From the NCBI RefSeq assembly GCF_002135335.1, contig NZ_NEGC01000009.1, positions 1 to 64,000 of the forward strand: a stretch of 64,000 bases of DNA, given 5' to 3'. This stretch comes from Acinetobacter sp. ANC 4470 (GTDB lineage: Bacteria > Pseudomonadota > Gammaproteobacteria > Pseudomonadales > Moraxellaceae). Both the position numbers and the translations under genes were made by a program. Below are positions 9,640 to 18,274 of this stretch, one piece after another. Below the pieces are notes generated by a model that worked only from the letters and a program-made list of their open reading frames with translations, ran no database searches and had not been told where the DNA came from. Every line of letters starts with the position of its first letter. The first letter of the stretch is position 1.

Positions 9640-10311
9640 TTAAACCGCAGTACGTTCTTCAATACCGTTGTTGGTTGCCACAATGGCAATATCTGCTTTT
9701 TGAATTGCAAAGATGCCATTGGTTACAACGCCTGGAATATTGTTCAAGGTTCTTTCAAGTTCAAGAGCATTTAAGATGTTGAAGTTATGCACATCTAAAA
9801 TTACGTTGCCATTATCGGTGATGACACCTTCACGATATACAGGGTCACCACCTAGACTCACAATTTTACGCGCCACAGCAGAACGTGCCATTGGAATCAC
9901 TTCTACAGGTAATGGGAAATCATGACCCAATTGCTCTACCCATTTAGAATCATCAACAATACATACAAATTTCTTCGCAATCGAAGCGACAATTTTTTCA
10001 CGGGTCAATGCAGCTCCACCACCTTTAATCATATGCATATGACGGTCAATTTCATCCGCACCATCAACATAGGCATCCAAACCACCGACGTGATTCATAT
10101 CAACCACTTCAATACCCAATTTTTTAAGGCGTTGTGCAGTCGCTTCAGAACTTGCAACAGCAGCTTCCAATTGTAGTTCTGGTAATAATTCAATGAGGAA
10201 GTTCACAGTACTTCCTGTACCTACACCCAAAATACCACCCTTCGGCAAGTGCTTTAAAGCAGCTTTCGCGGCAGCTTGTTTCTTTTCATCTTGGGTCGCA
10301 TACAGACTCAT
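9640..10311 (-). CDS. rpiA: ribose-5-phosphate isomerase A
   Basis: RpiA (223 aa) interconverts ribose 5-phosphate and ribulose 5-phosphate in the pentose phosphate pathway. Signatures are the phosphate loop [12 protein letters not shown] (about residues 29-40), [25 protein letters not shown] with the catalytic Asp/Glu/Lys cluster, and the C-terminal GVVTNGIFA strand. Start ATG 10311 gives the usual length; a TTG four codons upstream (10323) is less likely. The gene is divergent from ilvA with about 105 bp between starts. Confidence 0.97.
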   Translation of the reverse strand: MSLYATQDEKKQAAAKAALKHLPKGGILGVGTGSTVNFLIELLPELQLEAAVASSEATAQRLKKLGIEVVDMNHVGGLDAYVDGADEIDRHMHMIKGGGAALTREKIVASIAKKFVCIVDDSKWVEQLGHDFPLPVEVIPMARSAVARKIVSLGGDPVYREGVITDNGNVILDVHNFNILNALELERTLNNIPGVVTNGIFAIQKADIAIVATNNGIEERTAV

Positions 10312-10417
10312 AATTTGGCTCAACTATTTTTGACATTTGTTGCTGATTAAGCAGCCCAAATGTACAGGGGTTTGTTACAATAAAAATCTATTTTAAACTG
10401 TTAGATGGAAAATTAAC

Positions 10418-11956
10418 ATGCTGTCTCGTTTGGTTCGACAAATATTACAAGCAACGGTCTACGACGTTGCAATCGAAACTCCACTCGAAGCAGCGCCACG
10501 AATTAGTGAAAAACTAAACAATAATATTCGCTTTAAACGCGAAGACTTACAACCTGTCTTTTCTTTCAAACTACGCGGTGCTTATAACCGTATTAGTCAA
10601 TTGCCGAAATCTCAGTTAGAACGTGGCGTTATTACAGCTTCAGCAGGCAACCATGCGCAAGGTGTGGCTCTATCTGGTCAAAAACTGGGAATTCGTGCCA
10701 TTATTGTAATGCCAAAAACCACACCGGACATTAAGGTACAAGCGGTGAAACGCTTAGGTGGTGAAGTGGTTTTACATGGCGATTCTTTTGATGTTGCCAA
10801 TAAATACGCTATTCAACGTGCAACTGAAGAAGGTATGACCTTTATTCCACCTTATGACGATGAATTGGTCATAGCAGGTCAAGGTACTATTGCCAATGAA
10901 ATTTTGCGTCAATGGCGTGATGTTGACTATGTCTTTGTTGCTGTGGGCGGTGGCGGTTTAATTGCTGGTGTTGCCGCTTATTTAGGGGATGTTGCGCCAC
11001 ATGTCAAAGTCATTCCTGTGGAATATGATGAATCTGCATGCCTCAAAGCAGCATTTGAAGCCAATGAACGTGTGATTCTGCCACAAGTCGGCTTATTTGC
11101 CGATGGCACGGCGGTGGCACAAATTGGTGAAAAACCTTTTCAAGTGATCCAACTACAAAAATCTGATAATTCAGGTCCAATTGTTGAACGTGATGTCGTT
11201 CTGGTCAATACAGATGAAATTTGTGCTGCCATTAAAGACACCTATGATGAATGTCGTAGTATTGTTGAGCCTTCTGGCGCAATGGCACTAGCAGGAATTA
11301 AAAAATATGTCGAACAACATGGTCTAGAACATAAAAACATGGTTTCGATTGTATGCGGTGCCAACATGAATTTTGACCGCCTACGTTATATTGCGGAACG
11401 AACCGAACTCGGTGAGCGTAAAGAAGCCATTTTTGCCGTGACTATTCCTGAAGAAAAAGGTTCTTTCCTTAATTTCTGTCGTGCTCTGCAAGGTCGTAAT
11501 ATCACTGAGTTTAACTACCGCGCCAGCAATTCTAGTGCCGCACAAGTATTTGTCGGTATTAGCTTAAAAGGCGGTGAAAAGGAACGTCACGACATTTATG
11601 ACACCTTAACAGCACAATATGATGTCGATGATTTATCTGATGACGAAGTGGCAAAATTGCATATTCGTTATTTGGTCGGTGGTCATGCTGATATCGAAAA
11701 TGAGCGTTTATTCCGCGTAGAATTCCCAGAACGTCCGGGTGCTTTATTGACATTCTTAGAACGTCTTGGGCCAACGCATAACATTACCCTATTCCACTAT
11801 CGTAATCATGGTGCGGCTGAAGGTCGTGTCTTGGTTGGTCTTGAAGCAACCGATGCCAAACAAAACCCAGATGGATTAATTGAAACATTGGAAAAGATCA
11901 CTTATCCATATGCTGAAATTACCAATAATTTAGGTTATCAACGTTTCTTAAAATAA
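10418..11956 (+). CDS. ilvA: threonine ammonia-lyase, biosynthetic
   Basis: IlvA (512 aa) deaminates threonine to 2-oxobutanoate with pyridoxal phosphate, the first committed step to isoleucine. The PLP lysine lies in VFSFKLRGAYNR at about residue 50, the phosphate loop in GGGGLIAGVAA, and SAGNHAQGVA is the substrate loop. The C-terminal third holds two ACT-like regulatory repeats (FAVTIPEEKGSFLNFC and FRVEFPERPGALLTFL), so feedback control by isoleucine and valine is expected, unlike the short catabolic TdcB form. The gene is monocistronic, divergent from rpiA, and followed by a strong terminator. Confidence 0.97.
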   Translation: MLSRLVRQILQATVYDVAIETPLEAAPRISEKLNNNIRFKREDLQPVFSFKLRGAYNRISQLPKSQLERGVITASAGNHAQGVALSGQKLGIRAIIVMPKTTPDIKVQAVKRLGGEVVLHGDSFDVANKYAIQRATEEGMTFIPPYDDELVIAGQGTIANEILRQWRDVDYVFVAVGGGGLIAGVAAYLGDVAPHVKVIPVEYDESACLKAAFEANERVILPQVGLFADGTAVAQIGEKPFQVIQLQKSDNSGPIVERDVVLVNTDEICAAIKDTYDECRSIVEPSGAMALAGIKKYVEQHGLEHKNMVSIVCGANMNFDRLRYIAERTELGERKEAIFAVTIPEEKGSFLNFCRALQGRNITEFNYRASNSSAAQVFVGISLKGGEKERHDIYDTLTAQYDVDDLSDDEVAKLHIRYLVGGHADIENERLFRVEFPERPGALLTFLERLGPTHNITLFHYRNHGAAEGRVLVGLEATDAKQNPDGLIETLEKITYPYAEITNNLGYQRFLK

Positions 11957-11972
11957 AATTTTTAGATTCTAA

Positions 11973-12003
11973 AAATAGCCTGTATTTTTACAGGCTATTT
12001 TTT
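11973..12003 (+). terminator. rho-independent terminator of ilvA
   Basis: Stem AAATAGCCTGTA / TACAGGCTATTT followed by T-rich sequence. A second AATAGCCTGTA copy at about 12016-12026 could pair with the right arm and compete with this fold. Confidence 0.9.
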
Positions 12004-12159
12004 GTATATTCAAAAGAATAGCCTGTAAAAATAAAATAAAAATGAATTCAAGTACGAAGCTGAGTGAAAAATTATTTATGAAAGAGATCTACTGATATAT
12101 ATCATATTATTCTCAAACGGTTCCACACTCATTTAACGGAGTATTTTATACTCACTTGG

Positions 12160-12852
12160 TTATGGCAACATTTTAATCAATGCAATTACGGATGGTGCAA
12201 ATAAAACCATAATAATGCCAGAAATAATCATCGACAAACTTGCCACAACCCCTTCTTCTGAATGACGTTGTTGTGCCCGAGCAATTCCCATAGCATGTGC
12301 AGCATTACCAAATGCAGCACCATAAGCAATCCGATGCTGATATCTCATCCACATCAAAAATAGGTCTCCAAATAACATACCCACTAATCCTGTAATTACA
12401 GTAAAAAGTGGAATAAGGCTAATAGAGCCATCAATTTTTTCAGTCAACACTAAAGCAAAGGGAATAGAAATTGAGCGTGCCAATAAACTATTTTTTACGA
12501 TTTGCTCAATATTTAGTGCGCTTGCCAAGAACCAAGTGCTTAAAATACCGACCAACATAGAAATACTAGATGTGATGATTAAAACTTTAAAATATTTACG
12601 GATCATCGTTCTATATCTAAATACAGGGATAGCAAATGCCACAGTAATTGGCCCGAGCATTGCTACTAAGTATTGAGTATAAGTGTAATAATCCTGAAAA
12701 GTACGCTGAAAAATAATAATGTTTAAAATACTAAATATAGGAACGACAATAATCGGAGAAAAATAAATCTTTCTTGTTTTTATAAATAATTTTTTGGCAA
12801 AGAAATAACATACTAGCGTCCATATAAAGAAAAATACGCCCCAAAATGACAT
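12160..12852 (-). CDS. lrgB: LrgB family membrane protein
   Basis: This 230-aa integral membrane protein has about six to seven spans. Family marks are IPFALVLTEKIDGSISLIPLFTVITG and GNAAHAMGIARAQQ, the conserved LrgB C-terminal motif, followed by SEEGVVASLSMIISGI. LrgB proteins act with LrgA in control of murein hydrolase activity or, in newer work on relatives, as carriers of small carboxylates such as pyruvate or glycolate; the sequence does not decide between these. Its ATG overlaps the stop of lrgA by one base (TAATG), so the two are translationally coupled. No associated LytTR regulator is visible. Confidence 0.88.
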   Translation of the reverse strand: MSFWGVFFFIWTLVCYFFAKKLFIKTRKIYFSPIIVVPIFSILNIIIFQRTFQDYYTYTQYLVAMLGPITVAFAIPVFRYRTMIRKYFKVLIITSSISMLVGILSTWFLASALNIEQIVKNSLLARSISIPFALVLTEKIDGSISLIPLFTVITGLVGMLFGDLFLMWMRYQHRIAYGAAFGNAAHAMGIARAQQRHSEEGVVASLSMIISGIIMVLFAPSVIALIKMLP

Positions 12853-13235
12853 TATTTAACCTCATCCTGTTTCATCAATATTCTGACACTAAGCATCGAA
12901 CTTGCCATTACCATAAAGGTACTAATGAAAATCACCATGACAATTTTCCATCCACTAATGATGAGTAATTCTTGATACTGAATTACTCCAACTACAGGCG
13001 GAATAAAAAACAAAAGCAATTCAGTTAAAATTAGATTAGCACCATGTTCCACTTGTTCCAGTCGAATCCACTGTGTTTCAAGCAAAAATAATAAAATAAA
13101 GAAACCCAATACACCTGATGCAATTGGCAAATGTAAAAATTTTTGAATAGTATAAGCAAATCCCCAAACCAACAAAATCAGAAGAATCTGTAATAACGTG
13201 ACTTGCAATTGCTTTAAACAGAATAAACTAAACAT
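12852..13235 (-). CDS. lrgA: LrgA/CidA family holin-like protein
   Basis: This 127-aa protein has four predicted membrane spans (about residues 10-30, 33-50, 64-82 and 91-116). The LrgA/CidA pattern is present: HLPIASGVLGFFILLFLL followed by GANLILTELLLFFIPPVVGVIQY. It is the partner of the overlapping lrgB gene. The start at 13235 gives a normal family length. No regulator gene is adjacent; the neighbour upstream is an unrecognised 271-aa gene on the same strand, 172 bp away. Confidence 0.86.
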   Translation of the reverse strand: MFSLFCLKQLQVTLLQILLILLVWGFAYTIQKFLHLPIASGVLGFFILLFLLETQWIRLEQVEHGANLILTELLLFFIPPVVGVIQYQELLIISGWKIVMVIFISTFMVMASSMLSVRILMKQDEVK

Positions 13236-13407
13236 GATTTAATGATGTACTCAACTTGTACAAGTTTCTTTAAAAGACCAAGTGAAGATGTGTTTATAAA
13301 TTTTAAACACAGATTTTTCTCTAAACTGCATATCAAAATACGTATTAAACTTAAATCACAGATAAAAATTTGGCCAAACCTAAAAGTAATTCATTGCTTT
13401 AACACAA

Positions 13408-14223
13408 TTAAATACGAAGACTAAATACAGAATTTTGATGTTGTAGACAGGTTTGCATATATTCAGCATAAACAGATAATTTTTCATAAATATGTTCACT
13501 ATAGAACATATCTTCAATCAAATTAATAGTTTGCTCTGTATTATAAATATCGCAATACTGAAGCAATTCAGAATTGATTTCTGAGAATTTTCCACAAAGT
13601 TTAATATAGTCTGCATCTTTATTTTTAAAAAACAATTTTCGCGTATTCAACTCACGACTATCAATAATATTTTCCTGATGCTGTGTACTAATCAGGCGGA
13701 TACTCACTTTAAAAAATGTTTCTAATTCTTCTCGTATTTTAGGATTAATTTCCAAATTTGTAATAATAAAAATACTTGAAACATCCGCTCTACATAGGGC
13801 TTTAATAATAGACAGATATAAAAAATCACTTTCCTCTAATTCCGTAAAACTTAAATCTAAATAAATATTTAAAGTGTTCAAAACTTCATCTATTTTTACA
13901 TTCTGATTTTTTTCTGCCTGATAATAATTATTCAAAATATTAAGAACAGGTAGCGTTGCAGCTGTATTATAAATCACTGCTTTATTCAGGTTCGCTAAAA
14001 TAAAAGGTGAAAAAAGAAAAGCTAAGCTTGCCTGCTCTGCTTGAATTTCAGATTGAATAATATAATGAACTTTAAGCTTTGAAAATTCACGTAAAACTTT
14101 GGCACGTAATAATGTTGCTTCTAAATTGACATATTGCTGTTGCAATATATTCTCTAATTGCTCAGAAAAACTCCTTGTTTCTATGAGTTCTGAGAGTGTA
14201 TTCAATTTCTCTGTAACAAACAT
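13408..14223 (-). CDS. hypothetical protein, 271 aa, unrecognised
   Basis: I do not recognise this protein. It is predicted soluble and mostly helical, with no signal peptide and no membrane span. It is rich in Leu, Ile, Asn and Glu (for example LNTLSELIETRSFSEQLEN at the start and NLIEDMFYSEHIYEKLS near the end), and has a possible alternating beta/alpha segment around SSIFIITNLEINPKIREEL and VSIRLIST. There are no Cys clusters, Walker motifs or HExxH. AT content appears higher than in flanking enzymes. It starts opposite the cytochrome bd operon with an orphan inverted repeat between them, and lies 172 bp upstream of lrgA on the same strand. Confidence 0.6.
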   Translation of the reverse strand: MFVTEKLNTLSELIETRSFSEQLENILQQQYVNLEATLLRAKVLREFSKLKVHYIIQSEIQAEQASLAFLFSPFILANLNKAVIYNTAATLPVLNILNNYYQAEKNQNVKIDEVLNTLNIYLDLSFTELEESDFLYLSIIKALCRADVSSIFIITNLEINPKIREELETFFKVSIRLISTQHQENIIDSRELNTRKLFFKNKDADYIKLCGKFSEINSELLQYCDIYNTEQTINLIEDMFYSEHIYEKLSVYAEYMQTCLQHQNSVFSLRI

Positions 14224-14615
14224 TGCATCACCATTTCACTTCGAACCTATATTTCATGAGTATTTCGCCTTCTCATTCAATGCTGATCCGTCATGTCCGA
14301 TCCCAACTTGATGCATTAAAAAATAGCCACTCATGAGACTAGAATAGATTTTGTCGTGATGCTGATCAAATGTATAGCTACAAAAACATTGGAAAAAAAT
14401 ATAACAGTTCTAAAATTCACTGCTCAAACTGTTATATTTTTTTAAGCAAATTTCTGTACCTATTCATCATTTAAATTGTCATGCAAGATGAATTAATTTC
14501 TCTTGATCAGTGGTTTAAATGAAACGATCTCTTACTTTTTGTGCTGTTTTATCAACTGACCGTTATTCTATCCGTCATGTAAAACTGCATGATCTACTGA
14601 AATTTGGAGCGTGAT
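14224..14615. other. intergenic region upstream of cydAB
   Basis: This 392-bp divergent spacer holds no convincing gene. It contains the perfect inverted repeat at 14393-14443 and a TTGATCAG half-site-like sequence at about 14503, which is too degenerate to call an FNR/ANR box. The cydA promoter must lie here, but I cannot place it with confidence. Confidence 0.5.
14393..14443. repeat. perfect 17-bp inverted repeat, terminator-like, orphan
   Basis: AAAAAAATATAACAGTT (14393-14409) and AACTGTTATATTTTTTT (14427-14443) are exact complements with a 17-nt loop. The A-run and T-run make it look like a bidirectional terminator, yet both flanking genes start, rather than end, toward it. Confidence 0.8.
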
Positions 14616-16076
14616 ATGAGCCTCGGACTCACTGCTCTAGAATTAGCACGCATACAATTTGCTTTTACTGTTTCTTTTCACATTATTTTCCCTGCAACCT
14701 CTATTGGTCTGGCATGTTTCCTTGCGGTACTAGAGTGGAAATGGTTGCGTACTCAAGACCCGATCTATAAAGATTTATTCAAGTACTGGATTAAAATCTT
14801 TGCCGTTGCCTTTGGTATGGGGGTGGTATCAGGCGTCGTCATGAGTTATCAGTTCGGTACTAACTGGAGTGAATTCTCACGTATAGCAGGCAGTATTACT
14901 GGTCCTTTACTGACCTATGAAGTGCTAAGTGCTTTCTTTCTTGAAGCCGGCTTCCTCGGCATTATGCTGTTTGGTTGGGGACGAGTCAGTCCAAAAGTAC
15001 ATTTTTTTGCAACGCTCATGGTAGCCATTGGCACCTGTATTTCCATGTTCTGGATTTTATCCTCTAACAGTTGGATGCAGACCCCACAAGGCTTTGCCAT
15101 TGAAAATGGTATTATTGTACCCACCGACTGGTGGGCTATTGTCTTTAATCCTTCCTTCCCCTACCGTTTTGCCCATATGGCTACCGCGGCATTCCTCGTG
15201 TCATCTCTACTAGTGGTCGGTACAGCAGGATGGCATTTACTCAAAGGGCGTCGTGATGATTTGGTTAAAAAATCATTCTCTATGGGTTTATGGATGGTTC
15301 TAATCACCTCATGTTTACAAGTGATTATTGGCGATCACCACGGTTTAAACACTCTAAAACATCAACCTGCAAAACTGGCAGCAATTGAGGGACACTGGGA
15401 AACCAATCGTGATCATGCAATGCCACTGTTGCTGTTTGCAATTCCAGATATGGAAAATGAACGCAATGCAGTAGAGTTCGGAATTCCTCATCTAGGCAGT
15501 CTAATTTTAACTCACTCTATAGATGGTCAGGTCACAGGCTTAAAAGATTTTGCAGCTGAAGACCGTCCAAATGTACCGATTGTATTTTGGAGCTTTCGTG
15601 TCATGGTCAGCCTAGGAATGCTAATGGTACTACTCTCGTTGACTTCATTATGGTTACGTAAAAAAGGTTCATTGTATGAAAGCTCATGGTTCCATAAATT
15701 TGCCATCATCATGGGTCCTACTGGCTATGTCGCCTTATTAGCAGGCTGGGTTACTACTGAAGTCGGTCGTCAGCCGTGGGTGGTTTATGGCGTGATGCGT
15801 ACTCGGGATGGTTTATCTCACTCCGTCACGGCAGATCAAGTCGGTCTTAGTCTTATTATTTTTGTGTTGGTCTATACCGTAGTATTCGGCAGCGGCATTT
15901 ACTACATGCTCAAACTGATTAAAACAGGCCCTGCTTTCTTAGACAGTTTACAGCCTGAAAAAACAGCCGGTCTTGGTCATTTTAAAACCCCATTACGTCC
16001 ATTGAGTGCTGTGGATGAAATACTTGATGATCAAACATCAACGACAGATCAAGCTAAGGAGAAACATCATGATTGA
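14616..16076 (+). CDS. cydA: cytochrome bd-type quinol oxidase subunit I (short Q-loop, CIO-like)
   Basis: CydA (486 aa) carries hemes b558, b595 and d and oxidises quinol in the inner membrane while reducing oxygen. Nine hydrophobic spans are visible. H22 in SFHIIFP fits the b595/d ligand position, and GWVTTEVGRQPW is the family hallmark. The periplasmic Q-loop between IGDHHGLNTLKHQPAKLAA and VFWSFRVM is short, lacking the long C-terminal insertion of the E. coli enzyme, which places it in the CioA-like, cyanide-insensitive group. ATG 14616 is chosen over TTG 14604 because TTGGAGCG serves as its ribosome-binding site. The last 8 bases overlap cydB. Confidence 0.95.
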   Translation: MSLGLTALELARIQFAFTVSFHIIFPATSIGLACFLAVLEWKWLRTQDPIYKDLFKYWIKIFAVAFGMGVVSGVVMSYQFGTNWSEFSRIAGSITGPLLTYEVLSAFFLEAGFLGIMLFGWGRVSPKVHFFATLMVAIGTCISMFWILSSNSWMQTPQGFAIENGIIVPTDWWAIVFNPSFPYRFAHMATAAFLVSSLLVVGTAGWHLLKGRRDDLVKKSFSMGLWMVLITSCLQVIIGDHHGLNTLKHQPAKLAAIEGHWETNRDHAMPLLLFAIPDMENERNAVEFGIPHLGSLILTHSIDGQVTGLKDFAAEDRPNVPIVFWSFRVMVSLGMLMVLLSLTSLWLRKKGSLYESSWFHKFAIIMGPTGYVALLAGWVTTEVGRQPWVVYGVMRTRDGLSHSVTADQVGLSLIIFVLVYTVVFGSGIYYMLKLIKTGPAFLDSLQPEKTAGLGHFKTPLRPLSAVDEILDDQTSTTDQAKEKHHD

Positions 16077-17073
16077 TCTGGCTTTAATCTGGGTCGGTAT
16101 TATCGGTCTAGGTGTCCTTATTTATGTCGTTATGGATGGTTTTGACCTTGGAATTGGGATTCTGTTCCCATTTATCAAGGATCATCAGGAACGTGATCTG
16201 ATGATGAATACCGTTGCCCCTGTTTGGGATGGTAACGAAACATGGATGGTTCTGGGAGGAGCGAGTTTATATGCTGCCTTTCCCTTGGCGTATGCAACTG
16301 TTCTTTCCGCATTCTATCTACCAATTACATTCATGGTGGTGGCTTTAATTTTCCGTGGAGTTGCATTTGAGTTTCGTTTTAAAGCAACGCGTACCAAATA
16401 CTTGTGGGATCAAGCCTTTATTTGGGGTTCGATTCTATCCAGTTTCTTTCAAGGCGTGATTCTTGGCGCTTATATTCAGGGAATTGAAACCACCCATGGA
16501 CTTTACAGTGGTGGTGCGTGGGATTGGTTGACACTATTTTCTATTTTTTCTGGAATAGGCGTAGTTGCAATGTATGCGGCACTAGGTTGTGGTTGGTTGA
16601 TTCTAAAAACGGAAGCAAACTTACAGCACACCATGTATCAACTTATACCAAGGTTAATCATTGCATTATTGATTATTTTTGCAGGTGTCAGCTTATATAC
16701 CCCATTTACCCACCCTGAAATTGCACAACGGTGGTTCTCTTTACCCAATGTTTTCTATTTCAGCCCTGTACCAATTTTAGTGCTCCTTTTTGTATGGCTT
16801 ATTATCTCTGCTTGCAAAAAACAACAAGATATTAAACCGTTTCTCTATACGTTGGCACTGGTATTTTTAGCCTTTACCGGTTTTATTATCAGTTTATGGC
16901 CAAATATTATTCCGCCATCTGTGACCATCTGGCAAGCAGCATCACCAGAATCAAGTCTAAAATTTACCTTAGTCGGTGCAGTCATTTTGATCCCTATCAT
17001 TATTACCTATACCTTCCTGTCTTATTGGGTATTTCGTGACAAAGTTCGTATTGGCGATGAGGGTTATCATTAA
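16069..17073 (+). CDS. cydB: cytochrome bd-type quinol oxidase subunit II
   Basis: CydB (334 aa) is the second large subunit of the bd oxidase. It has about eight membrane spans and the family motifs VVMDGFDLGIGILFPF near the N-terminus, PVWDGNETWMVLGG, and FRGVAFEFRFK. Start ATG 16069 follows AAGGAGAAAC and overlaps the end of cydA by 8 bases, so the pair is translationally coupled. A 42-aa membrane protein gene follows after 18 bp. Length is slightly below E. coli CydB (379 aa), as is common in the CIO-like group. Confidence 0.95.
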   Translation: MIDLALIWVGIIGLGVLIYVVMDGFDLGIGILFPFIKDHQERDLMMNTVAPVWDGNETWMVLGGASLYAAFPLAYATVLSAFYLPITFMVVALIFRGVAFEFRFKATRTKYLWDQAFIWGSILSSFFQGVILGAYIQGIETTHGLYSGGAWDWLTLFSIFSGIGVVAMYAALGCGWLILKTEANLQHTMYQLIPRLIIALLIIFAGVSLYTPFTHPEIAQRWFSLPNVFYFSPVPILVLLFVWLIISACKKQQDIKPFLYTLALVFLAFTGFIISLWPNIIPPSVTIWQAASPESSLKFTLVGAVILIPIIITYTFLSYWVFRDKVRIGDEGYH

Positions 17074-17091
17074 TTCTTGGAGACATTTTAA

Positions 17092-17220
17092 ATGAACAAA
17101 CTGATGTCTAAAATGAATTCAAGCCAATGGTTTATTGTCCTATGGTTAGTTGGATTTCTAGGATTGGCATTCATTGCAGGGCTATTCCGATTTTTATTAT
17201 ATCTTGCTTATCCGTCATAG
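17092..17220 (+). CDS. DUF2474-type small membrane protein, putative third bd-oxidase subunit
   Basis: This 42-aa single-span protein has an N-terminal polar segment (MNKLMSKMNSSQ) and then a hydrophobic helix starting WFIVLWLVGFLG and ending FRFLLYLAYPS. Size, position just after cydB and the W..LW..G pattern match the DUF2474 family, which sits beside CIO-type oxidases much as CydX sits beside E. coli cydAB. In E. coli, CydX stabilises the hemes of the enzyme; the same role here is inference. TTGGAGAC lies about 9 bases before the ATG, and a strong terminator follows at 17310, so it is the last gene of the operon. Confidence 0.82.
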   Translation: MNKLMSKMNSSQWFIVLWLVGFLGLAFIAGLFRFLLYLAYPS

Positions 17221-17620
17221 CCTTTTCATATAATTTAATACAATCAAGCCTCATTCATAGTTTTCAGGTTTAGACTGAATGGACTTGTTACAGTAGTCAA
17301 CTATGATAAAAAATATGGATAGAGTGATCTATCCATATTTTGTCTACATTATGATGACCTGAATTCTGACGTATAAATCTAAAAAATTGGCTAATAGTCT
17401 AAAACTACCGATTGAAAATGAGACTTGGAAAGCTAATAAAAATATGCAAGTTATCTATTCATTTTCTTTTTGTAAGATGTTCGATCTTAAAATAAACTTT
17501 TGTTATATATAGTTTTGTAAGACGAATAGATGAATAAACCATAACCTTATAAAATGAATGCCGATTTGCAGATATACTTTATGAATCAAAATCACATAAA
17601 AATGGATAAGGAATGCGTGC
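17221..17620. other. intergenic region between the cyd operon and ktrA
   Basis: This 400-bp spacer holds the cyd terminator in its first third. The remaining 280 bp is AT-rich, with no open frame or strong hairpin that I can support. The ktrA ribosome-binding site (AAGGAA at about 17609) is at its end. I see no c-di-AMP riboswitch. Confidence 0.5.
17310..17341 (+). terminator. terminator of the cydAB operon
   Basis: Perfect 14-bp stem AAAATATGGATAGA / TCTATCCATATTTT with a GTGA loop, 90 bp after the 42-aa gene. It is AT-rich but long; the T-run is part of the right arm. Confidence 0.82.
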
Positions 17621-18271
17621 ATGGCTCAATTTGCAGTAATTGGATTAGGAAGTTTTGGTGCCACAATAGCCACGCAACTTGTGAGTTTAAATCATGATGT
17701 GATTGGTATCGACAGCAATAAGAAATTTGTTGAAAGTATTTCAGATCAAATTACACACGCGGTCATTGCCGATGCAACCGACGAACACGTACTCAACGAG
17801 CTCAATATTCAAAATTGTGAAGCTGTTTTGGTCGCCATTGGTGAAAATATTGAAGCCAGTATCTTATGCGTACTGCATCTTAAAAATTTAGGCATTAAAA
17901 AGATTTGGGCCAAGGCTAAATCCAAATCCCATCACATGATTTTAACCCACCTTGGGGTCAACAAAATCATTCATCCCGAAGAAGATATGGGCGTCCGCGT
18001 CGCACAATCCCTCAGTTACCCCATGATCAGTCGATATATGGATTTAGAGGACAATCATTTCATTGTCAAAATTGAAATTAAAGATAGCCTCAATGGCGAA
18101 CGATTCAATCATCTTATGGATCACGCATCCGAGATTAAAACCCTTTTACATAAGCGTGGACAGGAAATTCTATTTAGTATTGATCCAAATTTAATATTAC
18201 AAGTTGGGGATATTCTGGTGGTTGAAGGAGAGCTTGAAGCACTACGAAAACTTTCTGCACGGTTTAAATAA
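17621..18271 (+). CDS. ktrA: KtrA/TrkA family potassium uptake regulator (RCK)
   Basis: This 216-aa cytoplasmic protein is the gating ring of a Ktr-type potassium transporter. An N-terminal RCK_N Rossmann domain shows GLGSFGATIATQL (residues 8-20), followed by an acidic residue in GIDSNKKFVE and then IADATDEHVL. The C-terminal RCK_C domain runs from about 135 to 216 and ends in VGDILVVEGELEALRKL. It is one RCK unit, so it corresponds to KtrA rather than the duplicated TrkA. The gene ends 3 bp before ktrB, so the two are cotranscribed. Confidence 0.92.
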   Translation: MAQFAVIGLGSFGATIATQLVSLNHDVIGIDSNKKFVESISDQITHAVIADATDEHVLNELNIQNCEAVLVAIGENIEASILCVLHLKNLGIKKIWAKAKSKSHHMILTHLGVNKIIHPEEDMGVRVAQSLSYPMISRYMDLEDNHFIVKIEIKDSLNGERFNHLMDHASEIKTLLHKRGQEILFSIDPNLILQVGDILVVEGELEALRKLSARFK

Positions 18272-18274
18272 AAT

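Noticed and set aside
12138..12153. GAGTAT-TTT-ATACTC hairpin after lrgB as a terminator
   Set aside because: Short AT-rich stem without a T-run on the minus strand; too weak to call.
13242..13424. 60-aa plus-strand frame upstream of lrgA
   Set aside because: Basic, aromatic-rich translation of AT-rich spacer; no ribosome-binding site and overlaps the end of the 271-aa gene.
17342..17620. Possible riboswitch upstream of ktrA
   Set aside because: Searched by eye for paired elements; none beyond short AT-rich stems.
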